Origin: Aquisalimonas sp007126095
Lineage (GTDB): Bacteria; Pseudomonadota; Gammaproteobacteria; Nitrococcales; Aquisalimonadaceae
Length of the DNA: 64,000 bases
Assembly (NCBI RefSeq): GCF_048323695.1
Contig: NZ_JBLWFT010000005.1
Coordinates: forward strand, 1-64,000
Direction: 5' to 3'
Made by a program: the position numbers and the translations under genes
Shown here: one piece after another, positions 8,251 to 18,657 of the stretch
Layout of the letters: the number at the start of each line of letters is the position of its first letter
Position numbering within the stretch: the first letter of the stretch is position 1
Notes under the pieces: generated by a model
The model's database searches: none
Seen by the model: the letters and a program-made list of their open reading frames with translations, nothing else
Told to the model about the DNA's origin: nothing

Positions 8251-9998
8251 ATGTCGGCCAGCACCGATACGCGCCGAACACCGCGGCTGACGGGAGTGAT
8301 CGCCCGTTTGCCGAAACCCGAGAGCCTGCTGGGCTGGTTCATTGCCGCCACGCTGGTGGTGCTGGTGGGCCTACCGCTGGCGGCCATTCTGCTGCACCTG
8401 GCCTACCCGCAGCTCTACCTGGGCATCTTCGATCTCGGCGATTTCGACCTGTTCACCGATCTGTGGGAGCGGCGCCTGTGGCGCACCGCGGTACAGAATT
8501 CCCTGTACCTGTCCTTCGGCACCATGGTGATCGGCACCCTTATCGGTGCCGGCATGGCATACCTGCGCCACACCTACCGGTTTCCCACCGCCGGGCTGAT
8601 CGACTTCGCCGCCTGGTTCGTACTGGTGATGCCGTCGTTCATCATCGCCCAGGGCTGGGTGCTGTTCGGGCGCAGCGGCGGCACCGCGCACCAGATGGGC
8701 ATGCCCTGGCTGGGCGAGTTCATCTTCTCCCTGCCCGGCCTGGTCATGGTGATGAGCCTGGCGAACTTCCCCCTGGCCTACCTCGCCTTCAGCGCCGCCC
8801 TGCACTGGAACGTGCGCAGCCTGGAGCAGGCCGCGCGCCTGGCGGGTGCCACCTCGGCCCAGGTGGTACGCACCATCAAGCTGCCGCTACTGCTGCCCGC
8901 CCTGCTGTCCGCCGCGATCCTGGTGTTCGTGGACACCGTGGGCGACTTCGGCCTCCCGGCCGCGTTCCTGTCGGTGTTCCGGTTCCCGCTGATCCCGTAC
9001 GTGATCCGCCAGGAGATCCAGACGGTGCCCGTCTCGTTCGAGGGGGCGGCGGTGCTGGCATCGGTCCTGGTGGCCATGGTGGCGATTGCCATCACCATCC
9101 AGATCCGGCTGCTGCGCAACGCCGGCGCCGACTTCCTCACCGGCGGCGCACGCCCGGTGGACCGGCCGCGCCCGCGCTTCTGGCCGCTGCTCACCGGGCT
9201 CAACGTCACGTTTCTGGGCCTGGCAATCTTCGCGCCCCTGGGCACCAGCCTGTCGGTGTCCTTCCTGCAGCGCTACAGCGCCGGGTTCACCCTAGAGAAT
9301 CTCACCCTGCTGAACTACCGGGCGGTGCTCTCCGAAGGCTCGGTACTGCTCCCCGCCATGGCGAACTCGTTCGGCATCGCCTTCGGCGCCGCACTGATTG
9401 CCCTGGCCGTAGGCTTTCTGGCGGCCTATCTGCTCGCCTACAGCGGTTCACGGCTGCGCCGGTTCATCGATATCACCTCCACGGTCACGCTGGCGGTACC
9501 GGGCATCGTGCTGGCGGTGGGCTACATCCTCTGGTGGAACCAGCGCTGGCTGGCCGACTGGGGCATCCAGGTCTACAACACGCCGTGGGTCATCGTGCTC
9601 TGCTCGGCGGCCGCATCCATCCCCATCGCCGTTCGCGTGGTACTCGGCAACGTGGCGCAGGTGCCCAAGTCGTTCCTGAACAGCGCCTCGCTCCAGGGCG
9701 CCGGGCTGTGGACACGCATCCGCACGGTCCTCATGCCGCTGACCCTGGCCGGGCTGCTGTCCGCAGGCCTGGCGGTGTTCGCCACCAGCGTCTTCGACCT
9801 GGCCATCACCACCATGCTGCAGCCGTCGGGTTTCCCCACGATCCCGGTGATCATCGATGAACACTTCCGCACGGTGCAGTACGGCTGGGCCACGGCGGCC
9901 ACCGTGATCGTCTGCCTGATCACGGCCAGCATCATCGTCACCACGCGCTTCCTGGTGAAGCGCCTTTTCCGACAGTACTTCGCGACAGGAGGCTCACA

Positions 9999-10002
<4 letters not shown>
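8251..10002 (+). CDS. ABC transporter permease with two fused halves, FbpB-like
   Basis: This 583-aa inner-membrane protein has about 12 hydrophobic segments and two permease domains. EAA-type loops are EQAARLAGAT in the first half and LNSASLQGAG in the second. The start is taken at ATG 8251 after CCGGAG. Earlier in-frame codons would run through the inter-gene hairpin. It pairs with the binding protein at 7053 and the ATPase at 9999, whose start overlaps its stop (ATGA). It resembles the permease at 3070 in layout, so the window has two importers of one family in divergent operons. Confidence 0.87.
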
Positions 10003-11135
<1,133 letters not shown>

Positions 11136-11151
11136 TCGCGGTGACAAAAAA

Positions 11152-11174
11152 AGCCCCGGTCAAGGACCGGGGCT
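11152..11174 (-). terminator. rho-independent terminator of the second porin gene
   Basis: A 10-bp perfect stem (11152-11161 with 11165-11174, loop AAG) is followed on the minus strand by a seven-base T-run. It lies 25 bp past the porin stop. In the plus direction there is no T-run, so it can only partly serve the ATPase gene. Confidence 0.88.
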
Positions 11175-11199
11175 GCAAGCGCGGACTTGTGCCGACCGC

Positions 11200-12342
11200 T
11201 TAGAAGTTGTATTGCATGCGGGCGAGGAAGGTCGTGGGGCTGTCTTCGTCGACACCGTTGCCGGTCAGATCGGCGACCGCGTCGCTGTCCTTGACGTCGG
11301 TGAAGATGACGTTGCCCATGAACCGCAGGTTGGAGCTGTGGTAGTAGTTCAGCCCCAGGGTGATGCTGTCCTGCTCGCCACCACGGATGTCGCGATCATT
11401 GAGATCCATGTGGCTGTAACGCGCGGCCACTTCCCAGGCACCGCCGGTCCCCTGCGGCGTAATGCCGCCGAAGCCGCCGCTGCTGTAGCTGCGGGACTCG
11501 CCCGTGAGCACGTAGCTGACCTGGGCGTGGTAACCGTCGAAGCTCACGTCATTGCCGTTGTCGCGGTCCACGTCCACGTTCACGTACTCCGCTTCCGCCG
11601 AGAACGGCCCGGCGATGTAGGCGAGCTCCAGGCCGTACTTGGTGGTGGAGTCGGCATCGATGTCGCCGGTGTTGATCAGCCGCACCCCGGCAGGCCGGGA
11701 TTCCGGCCGATCACTGAAGCCCAGCGTGCGATAGTCGCTGTCGGAGTCGAAATCCTCGTAGGCGGCGGAGACGCCCAGGTGCAGGATCTGGCCACCGCCC
11801 AGCTCCGGGCTGGCCACGAAACGGCCGGCCACGCCCAGCGGCATGTCGCCATCTTCATCATCGCCGATGGCGCGACCGTAGAGCGCCGACTGGAACGTGA
11901 ACATGCCCTCGGAGACATCGTAGAACACACCCATGCGGCGGGAGTCCGGCACGATGTTCTGCGGGGTCGCGCGTTCGATGAAGGTGATGCTGTTGGAGCT
12001 GGTGAGCTGGTTCAGCCCCATGGGCACCTTCGTCTGGCCCAGGGTGATGCGGCCCACGTTCAGGGAGCGGCGCAGGCGGAAGTCGGCGGCACTGACTCCT
12101 TCTTCCGAGAAATCCGCCTCGATGCGGAAGTCCCACAATTCATCCAGATCACCACCGAGGCCGAGGCGCGCACGCCGGTTGAGGAACCCGTCGTCCATGT
12201 CGACGTTGTCTTCATCATGGAAGCCCGCATCGATATGCAGCCGCCCGCGCGGCTCCACGTCCGGGTAGGCGAACGCCTGCGAAACGCCGGCAATGCCCAT
12301 GCCGGCTGCGATCCCGAGGGCTGTCAGTTTGGTTGCTTTCAC
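11200..12342 (-). CDS. phosphate-selective-type porin (OprP/OprO family), second copy
   Basis: This 380-aa outer-membrane protein starts at GTG 12342, 5 nt after GGAGGT. A longer reading to 12495 would cover the PhoB array. The signal peptide ends near AFA-YPD (about residue 25), followed by acidic beta-barrel strands and a C-terminal QYNF. It shares layout and several motifs (the ERATP region, the LTGES loop and the TLGLNYY strand) with the porin at 1473, so the two are distant paralogues. It is convergent with the second iron-like importer, mirroring the first porin beside the first importer. The PhoB array at 12431-12471 predicts induction by phosphate limitation. Confidence 0.85.
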   Translation of the reverse strand: MKATKLTALGIAAGMGIAGVSQAFAYPDVEPRGRLHIDAGFHDEDNVDMDDGFLNRRARLGLGGDLDELWDFRIEADFSEEGVSAADFRLRRSLNVGRITLGQTKVPMGLNQLTSSNSITFIERATPQNIVPDSRRMGVFYDVSEGMFTFQSALYGRAIGDDEDGDMPLGVAGRFVASPELGGGQILHLGVSAAYEDFDSDSDYRTLGFSDRPESRPAGVRLINTGDIDADSTTKYGLELAYIAGPFSAEAEYVNVDVDRDNGNDVSFDGYHAQVSYVLTGESRSYSSGGFGGITPQGTGGAWEVAARYSHMDLNDRDIRGGEQDSITLGLNYYHSSNLRFMGNVIFTDVKDSDAVADLTGNGVDEDSPTTFLARMQYNF

Positions 12343-12415
12343 GGTTACCTCCGAAGGAATTGTTTCGTGTCGTCGGCCCTGCCTTGCGGCGGCCGCAAGT
12401 GCATCGGCGAGGGGA

Positions 12416-12471
12416 ACAATAAGGCGGGGATGTGACTGTTTCCCGATGCGATGGTGACGGTTTGGTGACAT
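12416..12471 (-). promoter_or_regulatory. PhoB-box array and promoter of the second porin
   Basis: On the minus strand the best pair is ATGTCACCAAACCGTCACC (TGAC at 12466 and 12455 in plus terms), with a further in-phase TGAC at 12433 and a poor unit at 12444. A -10-like TATTGT (12416-12421) starts 15 nt after the first base of the last unit. The GTG start of the porin is about 75 bp downstream. Confidence 0.7.
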
Positions 12472-12501
12472 GCGACGGCTGTTGCGGGTGCGCAACGGAG
12501 A

Positions 12502-12532
12502 CTGTCACCGAACCGTGACCGCGCTGTCACAT
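12502..12532 (+). promoter_or_regulatory. PhoB-box array upstream of the family 4 glycosyltransferase
   Basis: Three units 11 bp apart are read on the plus strand: GTCA 12504, GTGA 12515 and GTCA 12526. The last pair reads CCGTGACCGCGCTGTCACA, close to the Pho-box consensus. The glycosyltransferase starts 66 bp further on. No good -10 hexamer is seen at the usual distance. Confidence 0.6.
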
Positions 12533-12597
12533 CCGGGCAATGCGACGGGCCGACACTTCGCGCAGGCTCTCAACCGACGTCACCCAGGGAGGTCGTC

Positions 12598-13767
12598 ATG
12601 CGCATTGCACTGGTAACGGAGACTTACCGCCCCGAGACCAACGGCGTCGCCATGACGCTCGGCAGGCTGGTGGATTACGTGCAGCGGCACGGCCACCGGG
12701 TGGAGCTGGTCACTCCGACACTGCGGCGGGAAGACGTGCCCGCCGGTCTTTCGCTGCTGACACTCCCCGGCCTGCCGCTGCCCGGCTACCCGGAGGTGCG
12801 TTTCGGTCTGCCCGCCGTGCGCAGGCTGGTCGGCGAATGGGGCCGGCACCGCCCCGACGTGATCTACGTGGCCACCCAGGGGCCGCTCGGCTGGGCTGCC
12901 GTGCGCGCTGCCAGGCGACTCGGTCTGCCCGTCATCTCCGGTTACCACACCCATTTCAGTGCCTACGGACAGCACTACGGGCTGGCACTGGCGGCGCCGC
13001 TGGTCGACAGCTACCTGCGCCGCTTCCACCGCCGCACGCGCCTGACGCTGGCGCCCACGCGCCAGCTCGCCGCCCAGCTGCAGGAGGCGGGTTTCGGCGA
13101 CGTCGAGGTATTGGCCCGCGGTGTGGATACCCAGCTTTTCCACCCGCAACGCCGCGACCAGGGACTGCGCCGGGAGTGGGGCATGCTGCCCGGCTCGCCG
13201 GTGGTGCTCTACGTGGGCCGCATCGCGGCAGAGAAGAACCTGGAACTGGCAGTGCGTGCATTCCTGGCCATACAGCGCAGCAGCCCCACCGCCCGCTTCG
13301 TGCTGGTGGGTGACGGCCCCCTGAAGGCCCGGCTTGCGGCCGAGAACCCCGATTTCGTGTTCACCGGCAGTCAGTCCGGCGAGGCATTGGCACAGCACTA
13401 CGCCTCCGCCGACCTGTTCCTGTTCCCCAGCCTCACGGACACCTTCGGCAACGTGGTGCTGGAAGCCATGGCCAGCGGCCTGCCGGTGGTCGCCTTCGAT
13501 CACGGTGCGGCGGCGGAGCACATTACCCCGTTCTCCAACGGGGTCTCAGCGCCCTTCGGCAACGCCGACCGGTTCGTGGCCCTGTCCATTCTCCTGGCGC
13601 GGGAAACCGCCCTGCGTCACCGCTTCGGCGCACTGGCCAGAAGCACGGTCAACACGCTCGACTGGGATACCGTCGGCGCCCGGTTCACGGCACTGCTGAC
13701 GGGGCAGGCACACCGGCGAGGGAGAGAACTGCCGCCCGGGCCGCGCCCCCTGGAGGCGGTTGGCTGA
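12598..13767 (+). CDS. GT4 family glycosyltransferase, probable glycolipid synthase (Agt-like)
   Basis: This 389-aa GT-B protein has an N-terminal Rossmann half with ETYRPETNGVA near residues 9-19 and the GYHTHF stretch near 117. The C-terminal half has YVGRIAAEKN near 203 and the nucleotide-sugar motif FPSLTDTFGNVVLEAMASGLP split over 275-300, including the EX7E glutamates. It resembles alpha-glycosyltransferases that add a sugar to diacylglycerol (SQD2, Agt). In marine bacteria Agt acts with PlcP to replace phospholipids by glycolipids when phosphate is scarce. A PhoB array in front and the PlcP-like gene at 129 support that role. The acceptor is inferred. A cell-wall or LPS mannosyltransferase is the alternative. 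A ribosome-binding site, GGGAGG, precedes the ATG. Confidence 0.82.
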   Translation: MRIALVTETYRPETNGVAMTLGRLVDYVQRHGHRVELVTPTLRREDVPAGLSLLTLPGLPLPGYPEVRFGLPAVRRLVGEWGRHRPDVIYVATQGPLGWAAVRAARRLGLPVISGYHTHFSAYGQHYGLALAAPLVDSYLRRFHRRTRLTLAPTRQLAAQLQEAGFGDVEVLARGVDTQLFHPQRRDQGLRREWGMLPGSPVVLYVGRIAAEKNLELAVRAFLAIQRSSPTARFVLVGDGPLKARLAAENPDFVFTGSQSGEALAQHYASADLFLFPSLTDTFGNVVLEAMASGLPVVAFDHGAAAEHITPFSNGVSAPFGNADRFVALSILLARETALRHRFGALARSTVNTLDWDTVGARFTALLTGQAHRRGRELPPGPRPLEAVG

Positions 13768-13775
13768 TGGCCGCG

Positions 13776-13831
13776 CTGTCATCGTCATGTAACGGCGACT
13801 GAAGATTCATGTAACGCCGGAGCGTCATCCT
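13776..13831 (+). promoter_or_regulatory. PhoB-box array upstream of phnD
   Basis: Four 11-bp units are read on the plus strand: CTGTCATCGTC, ATGTAACGGCG, ACTGAAGATTC and ATGTAACGCCG (GTCA 13778, GTAA 13789, TGAA 13800, GTAA 13811). The first two form the best box, CTGTCATCGTCATGTAAC. A poor -10-like CATCCT begins at 13826. phnD starts at 13873. Confidence 0.6.
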
Positions 13832-13872
13832 CTCGTTCCACTTTCATTCCAAAGCCGATTCGGAGAGTGACA

Positions 13873-14775
13873 ATGCGAAACGTGACAGCACTGGTCGTCG
13901 CCGCCGCCCTGACCAGCCCCGGCCTCGCCATGGCGAGCCCCGCCGACGACGTGGCCGAATACTGCGACAGCCCGCTGCGGCTGGCGGACACCGGCATCGA
14001 AGGCGCCGAGGAACTGCGCCGCGCCTTCGCGCCGTTCGCCGAAGAGTTCAGCGAACTGACCGGTGTGGAAATGGAGTTCTTCCCGCTGAGCGACCGCACA
14101 TCGGCGGCCAACGCCCTGCGCTACGACTCCATCGACCTGGTTCTCGCCGGCCCGTCCGAATACGTGGTGATGACGGCGGTATCGGGCAACGTCTCGCCGG
14201 CCTTCGGCCTAGAGCGCGATGGCTATGGCGCCTACATCGTCGCCCACAGTGACCTCGGCCTGGAAGGCATCGAAGACCTGAAAGGCAAGCACCTCGCGTT
14301 CGGCAGCGTGGGCTCCACCACGAACCACATCACCCAGGGCTGGATGATCGAAGACGCCGGCCTGAGCCTGGGCGATGACGTGCGCTACACCCACGCCGGC
14401 GACGCGCGGGTGCAGACCTTCGTCAACGGCGATGTGGACGCCGCCGCCATCGGTTACCGCGACGTGGACATCATTGAGGAATACGACCCGGACCTGGAGT
14501 ACGACATCATCGCCGATAGCGGCACCATGCCGCGGGATGTATTCGTTGCACGGGACGCCCTGGGAGCGGAGTGCATCCGGGCCATCGGTGAGACGGCCAT
14601 GCAGTACGAGGACCGGCTCTTCCAGGCCTTCGTCCAGCCGGCAGCCGACGAGCCGGACACCGACGAAGGGCAGGAGCGCTCCAAGTACCTGGGCGCCAGG
14701 TTTGTCAACGACATCACCGACGACGAATACGACATGGTGCGCGAAGCCTACGACGTGCTCGGTCTCGACCTCTGA
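13873..14775 (+). CDS. phnD: phosphonate/phosphite-type ABC transporter substrate-binding protein PhnD
   Basis: This 300-aa periplasmic protein has a signal peptide (cleavage near AMA-SPA about residue 21). The PhnD fold is shown by LAGPSEYVVM near 100 and the FGSVGSTTNH anion-binding loop near 146. The start ATG 13873 follows GGAG by 8 nt. PhnD proteins bind phosphonates, phosphite or phosphate esters for uptake. No C-P lyase or phosphonatase gene is in the window, so the ligand is open. It heads the phnD-phnC-phnE operon immediately upstream of phoB-phoR and is preceded by a PhoB array. The mature protein is very acidic. Confidence 0.88.
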   Translation: MRNVTALVVAAALTSPGLAMASPADDVAEYCDSPLRLADTGIEGAEELRRAFAPFAEEFSELTGVEMEFFPLSDRTSAANALRYDSIDLVLAGPSEYVVMTAVSGNVSPAFGLERDGYGAYIVAHSDLGLEGIEDLKGKHLAFGSVGSTTNHITQGWMIEDAGLSLGDDVRYTHAGDARVQTFVNGDVDAAAIGYRDVDIIEEYDPDLEYDIIADSGTMPRDVFVARDALGAECIRAIGETAMQYEDRLFQAFVQPAADEPDTDEGQERSKYLGARFVNDITDDEYDMVREAYDVLGLDL

Positions 14776-14795
14776 GCCACGGATGCGCAACGCGG

Positions 14796-14827
14796 CGGGG
14801 CGGTCCGGATGAATCCGGTCCGCCCCG
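14796..14827 (+). terminator. strong hairpin between phnD and phnC
   Basis: The stem is 8 bp (14796-14803 with 14820-14827), a T-T mismatch, and 5 more pairs around a TGAA loop. No T-run follows. It lies 21 bp after the phnD stop, as with the hairpin after the other importer's binding-protein gene. It is more likely an mRNA-processing or partial-termination element than an operon end. Confidence 0.55.
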
Positions 14828-14875
14828 ATGACGTCCCGGCCCGGCTACGGGCCACAGACCCACGGAGGTCTCTCC

Positions 14876-15673
14876 ATGACGGTTATCCAGGTGGGCAACA
14901 TCCACAAGCGCTTCGGCAAGGTGCACGTTCTGCGCGGCGTCGAGTTCCGCATCCCCGAACGCGAGGGCGCCGTACTGCTGGGCGCCAATGGCTGCGGCAA
15001 GTCCACGCTCATGCGCTGCATGAACGGGCTCGCACGCCCCGAGCAGGGTTCCATCCGCGTGCACGGCACCGACGTGGCCACATGTGGCCAGCGCAAACTG
15101 CGCGGGGTACGCCGGCAGGTCGGCATGGTGTTCCAGAACTTCAACCTGGTGGGCAATCTGAGCGTCTTCCAGAACGTGCTCTACGGGGCACTGGCCCGTC
15201 ACCGCAGCTTCTTCTCCGTGGCCGCTCCGCTGGCCTCCCGCGAGGAGCGGGATTACGCCCTGCACTGCCTGGAGCGCGTGCAGCTGGCCCATTGCGCCGA
15301 CCAGCGCGCCGATCAGCTCTCCGGCGGCCAGCAGCAGCGCGTGGCCATTGCTCGGGTGCTGATGCAGCGGCCATCCGTGGTGCTGGCGGACGAACCCGTT
15401 GCCAGCCTCGATCCGAAGGCGGCACGGGAGGTCATGAATCTGCTGTGGAGCGTGGTGCGTGCAGAGGGAATGACGCTGCTGTGCACGCTCCATCAACTGG
15501 ATTTCGCCATGGAGTACGGCGACCGCGTCATCGGCATGAAGGCCGGACACGTCCAGGTGGACCGCCCCATGCACCAGACCGACCGCAACGAACTGCAGTC
15601 CCTCTACGAAGGCAATGTGCGCGTGGACGAAACCCCTTCCGAATCGACCACACCGCTCAGGAAGGCCTCCTGA
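14876..15673 (+). CDS. phnC: phosphonate-type ABC transporter ATP-binding protein PhnC
   Basis: This 265-aa ATPase has Walker A GANGCGKST near residues 36-44, the Q-loop FQNFNLVGNL typical of PhnC, the signature LSGGQQQR near 146, Walker B VVLADEP and the H-loop TLHQ near 207. The start ATG 14876 follows GGAGG at 14863-14867. A longer reading from 14828 overlaps the hairpin and lacks a ribosome-binding site. It energises import of the PhnD ligand and lies between phnD and phnE. Confidence 0.9.
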   Translation: MTVIQVGNIHKRFGKVHVLRGVEFRIPEREGAVLLGANGCGKSTLMRCMNGLARPEQGSIRVHGTDVATCGQRKLRGVRRQVGMVFQNFNLVGNLSVFQNVLYGALARHRSFFSVAAPLASREERDYALHCLERVQLAHCADQRADQLSGGQQQRVAIARVLMQRPSVVLADEPVASLDPKAAREVMNLLWSVVRAEGMTLLCTLHQLDFAMEYGDRVIGMKAGHVQVDRPMHQTDRNELQSLYEGNVRVDETPSESTTPLRKAS

Positions 15674-15717
15674 CGCACCGCCGGACGTCCATTCCCTGAA
15701 CGTTGGAGTTATTTGCA

Positions 15718-16530
15718 ATGGCTTCCCCAGAGCAGCCCCGGGATCACAACGGCCCGCAGCCCAGCCGGTTTGAGCTGCCCTCCGTATTCACCTGGGTGGT
15801 ACTGGTCGGCTTTCTCGCCTTCTTCATCCAGGGTATTACCGCCGTGGACGTGGAAGGCGCGCGACTGATCGCAGGCATCGGCAACATGGGCGACTTCATC
15901 TCCCGGGCCGTGCCGCCGGATCTCAGCCGCCTGGGCCCGATCAGCGGTTACATGCTGGAGACGCTGAACATGGCCATCGTCGGGGTCGCCTTCGGCGTGA
16001 TCCTGAGCGTGCCGCTGGCGCTGCTGTCATCCCGTAACACCACCCCGCACCCCGTCGTCCGGGTGGTTGCCCGGGGCGTGACCGCCGTACTGCGCACCGT
16101 ACCGGAGCTGATCTGGGCGCTGATCTTCGTGGCGGCGGTTGGCCTCGGACCGCTGGCCGGCATTCTCGCCATCATCATGGACACCATCGGCTTCTGCGCC
16201 CGCTTCTTCGCCGAGCGCATCGAGGAGATCCGTGCCGGCCCCTCGGAAGCGATCCAGTCCACCGGGGGAGGCCGCGGCGCCGTCATCTTCGGTGCCATTC
16301 TGCCCGAGGCGATGCCGTCCATGACCGCCACCAGCCTGTTCGGCGTGGAGAAGGCAATCCGGTCTGCGGTGATACTCGGACTGGTGGGCGCCGGGGGCAT
16401 CGGCGTGGAGCTGAGCTCGGCCATGAGCCTGTTCCGGTACGACGTCGCCCTGACCATTATCATGGTGATCGTGGCCGTGGTGGTGGTGGTTGAAACGGTC
16501 TCCTCCGCCATACGCCGGCGGATCATGTAG
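15718..16530 (+). CDS. phnE: phosphonate-type ABC transporter permease PhnE
   Basis: This 270-aa inner-membrane protein has about six transmembrane segments and the EAA loop of PhnE-type permeases (EAIQSTGGGRGAV near residues 180-192). The start ATG 15718 follows TTGGAGTT by 8 nt. There is a single permease gene, so the transporter is presumably a PhnE homodimer. It completes the phn operon, and the phoB promoter follows within 110 bp. Confidence 0.9.
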   Translation: MASPEQPRDHNGPQPSRFELPSVFTWVVLVGFLAFFIQGITAVDVEGARLIAGIGNMGDFISRAVPPDLSRLGPISGYMLETLNMAIVGVAFGVILSVPLALLSSRNTTPHPVVRVVARGVTAVLRTVPELIWALIFVAAVGLGPLAGILAIIMDTIGFCARFFAERIEEIRAGPSEAIQSTGGGRGAVIFGAILPEAMPSMTATSLFGVEKAIRSAVILGLVGAGGIGVELSSAMSLFRYDVALTIIMVIVAVVVVVETVSSAIRRRIM

Positions 16531-16535
16531 GCTGC

Positions 16536-16591
16536 ATGTCATCGATGCGCCGCAAATGTGTCATGGATCTGTCACATCCCGCTGTTTTACT
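16536..16591 (+). promoter_or_regulatory. PhoB boxes and promoter of phoB-phoR
   Basis: GTGTCATGGATCTGTCACA at 16558-16576 is close to the E. coli Pho-box consensus, with GTCA at 16560 and 16571. A further in-phase GTCA lies at 16538, two 11-bp turns upstream. A -10-like TTTACT (16586-16591) starts 15 nt after the first base of the last unit. The site implies autoregulation of phoBR. Confidence 0.85.
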
Positions 16592-16636
16592 AGCGGTGCA
16601 CGAAGAAACCAGCAGCCTGGTGAGCGGGGATAACGC

Positions 16637-17329
16637 ATGACGGACAGGACCGTACTGATTGTCGACGACGAGAAGCCCATCCGCGAAATGGTGGAGTTCA
16701 GCCTCGAGCGATCCGGGTTCCGGGTTGTCGAGGCGGGCGATGCGGCCGAAGCCCGTGTCGCCATCACCGACCATCAGCCGGATCTGATTCTCCTCGACTG
16801 GATGCTGCCGGACACCAGCGGGCTCGACCTCGCCCGCGCCCTGCGCCGCGAGAACATGCTCGGCGACGTGCCGATCATCATGCTCACGGCCCGCACGGAA
16901 GAGGAAGACAAGGTGCGCGGCCTGGAGGCCGGCGCGGACGACTACGTCACCAAACCGTTCGGGCCGCGGGAGCTCATCGCACGCATCCAGGCGGTGCTGC
17001 GACGCAGTGGCGGCGACGAGGCCGAGGAGAACCTGGAAATCGGCCCGCTGCGCATCGAGATCGCGGCCCACCGCGTCATGGTCAACGACAACCCCATCCA
17101 CCTGGGTGCCACGGAGTTCCGGCTGCTGAAGTTCTTTGCCGGACACCCGGATCGGGTCTACACTCGCGAACAATTGCTGGACCGGGTCTGGGGCCCCAAC
17201 GTCTATGTGGAGGAGCGCACGGTGGATGTGCACATCCGGCGGCTCCGCAAGGCCCTGGACGGCACCGGCGCCGAGCGTTTCGTTCAGACTGTGCGTGGAG
17301 CAGGCTACCGCTTCTCCACCCGCGAGTAA
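16637..17329 (+). CDS. phoB: phosphate regulon response regulator PhoB
   Basis: This 230-aa OmpR-type regulator has a receiver domain (about 1-120) with the acidic pair D10-D11, phosphoacceptor D54 and the lysine of VTKPFG near 103. It also has a winged-helix DNA-binding domain (about 130-228) with the recognition-helix region ERTVDVHIRRLRKAL. It should bind the 11-bp-phased boxes described throughout the island. The gene lies 6 bp upstream of phoR. Confidence 0.95.
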   Translation: MTDRTVLIVDDEKPIREMVEFSLERSGFRVVEAGDAAEARVAITDHQPDLILLDWMLPDTSGLDLARALRRENMLGDVPIIMLTARTEEEDKVRGLEAGADDYVTKPFGPRELIARIQAVLRRSGGDEAEENLEIGPLRIEIAAHRVMVNDNPIHLGATEFRLLKFFAGHPDRVYTREQLLDRVWGPNVYVEERTVDVHIRRLRKALDGTGAERFVQTVRGAGYRFSTRE

Positions 17330-17335
17330 TCCGCC

Positions 17336-18655
17336 ATGATACACTCCCCGTGGCCGGACGAGATCAGCCGTATCACCGCCGTGGTCGTCCCGGCCGCGGT
17401 GGTTGGCATGCTCACGGGTTATCTTGCCGTATCCCTGCTGATTGCCGTCACCGGGTTCGCCGGATGGCACATCTACCAGCAGCACCGGCTCTACACCTGG
17501 CTGAGCACGTCCCGCAGCGCCAATCCGCCGGAAGGCACCGGGCTCTGGGGCGCGATCTACGAGCAGGTCTTCCACATGCAGCGCCGCAACCGCAAGCGCA
17601 AACAGCGCCTGGGCGCGATTCTCCACGAGTTCCGGCAATCCACCGCCGCCATGCCCGACGGCACCGTCGTGCTGGCACCGGACAACCGCATCGTCTGGTT
17701 CAACGCCGCGGCACAGCGGCTGCTGCATCTGCAATCACCCGAGGACATGGGCCAGCACGTGCTCAACCTCATCCGCAGCCCCGCCCTGAAGGCGTACTTC
17801 GATACCGGATCGTTCGAGGAAGCGGTGGAGATGACCAGCCCCTTCGATGACGCCACGCGGCTGTCCATGCAGGTCATCCCCTACGGCCGCGATCAGCGGC
17901 TTCTGATCGCCCGGGACATCACCCGCCTGCATCGCCTGGAGCAGGTGCGGCGGGACTTCGTTGCCAACGCGTCCCACGAGCTGCGTACCCCCCTGACCGT
18001 CATCGCCGGCTACCTGGAGAGCATGCGCGACGACGACGGAACGGCTGCCCGGGAGTGGCGCCGGCCGGTGGAGGAGATGCACAACCAGGCCGCACGCATG
18101 CGCCACATTCTGGAAGACCTCCTCACCCTCTCCCGCCTGGATGCGCAACCGGACCCCGGGGCAGACGAGCGGGTAGATGTGGCCGCACTGGTCAGCAGCA
18201 TCTGCCGGGACGGCAGAATGATTGCCCCCGGCGGCATCAGCGTGGACTGCGACAGCGACGACCGGTTCGGCGTGCGGGGCGTCCACTCCGAACTGCGCAG
18301 CGCGTTCGGCAACCTGGTGCAGAACGCCGTGAAGTACTCCGCGGAAGGTGGCAAGGTCCATGTACGCTGGTACCGGGACGGCGACTCGGCCTGTCTTGAC
18401 GTGGTGGACAGCGGCATCGGCATTCCGCAGAAGCATATCCCGCGGCTCACGGAGCGCTTCTACCGCGTCGATGACGGCCGCTCAAGGGATCGGGGCGGAA
18501 CCGGGCTCGGCCTTTCCATCGTGCGCCACGCTCTGCAGCGCCACGATGCCACCCTGGAGATCCACAGCCGCCCCGGCGAAGGCAGTACGTTCCGGTGCCG
18601 CTTCCCGGCCGAGCGTATCATCGACATGCGCAACCAGCGCTCCGCCGCCGGCTAG
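17336..18655 (+). CDS. phoR: phosphate regulon sensor histidine kinase PhoR
   Basis: This 439-aa membrane kinase has two N-terminal hydrophobic segments (about 12-45), a short basic linker and a PAS domain (about 95-195). The dimerisation box ASHELRTP has phosphoacceptor His214. The catalytic domain has N, G1 (DSGIGIP) and G2 (GTGLGLS) boxes near 325-400. There is no large periplasmic domain, as in other PhoR proteins that sense through PstSCAB-PhoU. It is convergent with the last gene of the pst operon, with only 2 bp between the stops and no terminator visible. Confidence 0.94.
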   Translation: MIHSPWPDEISRITAVVVPAAVVGMLTGYLAVSLLIAVTGFAGWHIYQQHRLYTWLSTSRSANPPEGTGLWGAIYEQVFHMQRRNRKRKQRLGAILHEFRQSTAAMPDGTVVLAPDNRIVWFNAAAQRLLHLQSPEDMGQHVLNLIRSPALKAYFDTGSFEEAVEMTSPFDDATRLSMQVIPYGRDQRLLIARDITRLHRLEQVRRDFVANASHELRTPLTVIAGYLESMRDDDGTAAREWRRPVEEMHNQAARMRHILEDLLTLSRLDAQPDPGADERVDVAALVSSICRDGRMIAPGGISVDCDSDDRFGVRGVHSELRSAFGNLVQNAVKYSAEGGKVHVRWYRDGDSACLDVVDSGIGIPQKHIPRLTERFYRVDDGRSRDRGGTGLGLSIVRHALQRHDATLEIHSRPGEGSTFRCRFPAERIIDMRNQRSAAG

Positions 18656-18657
18656 CA

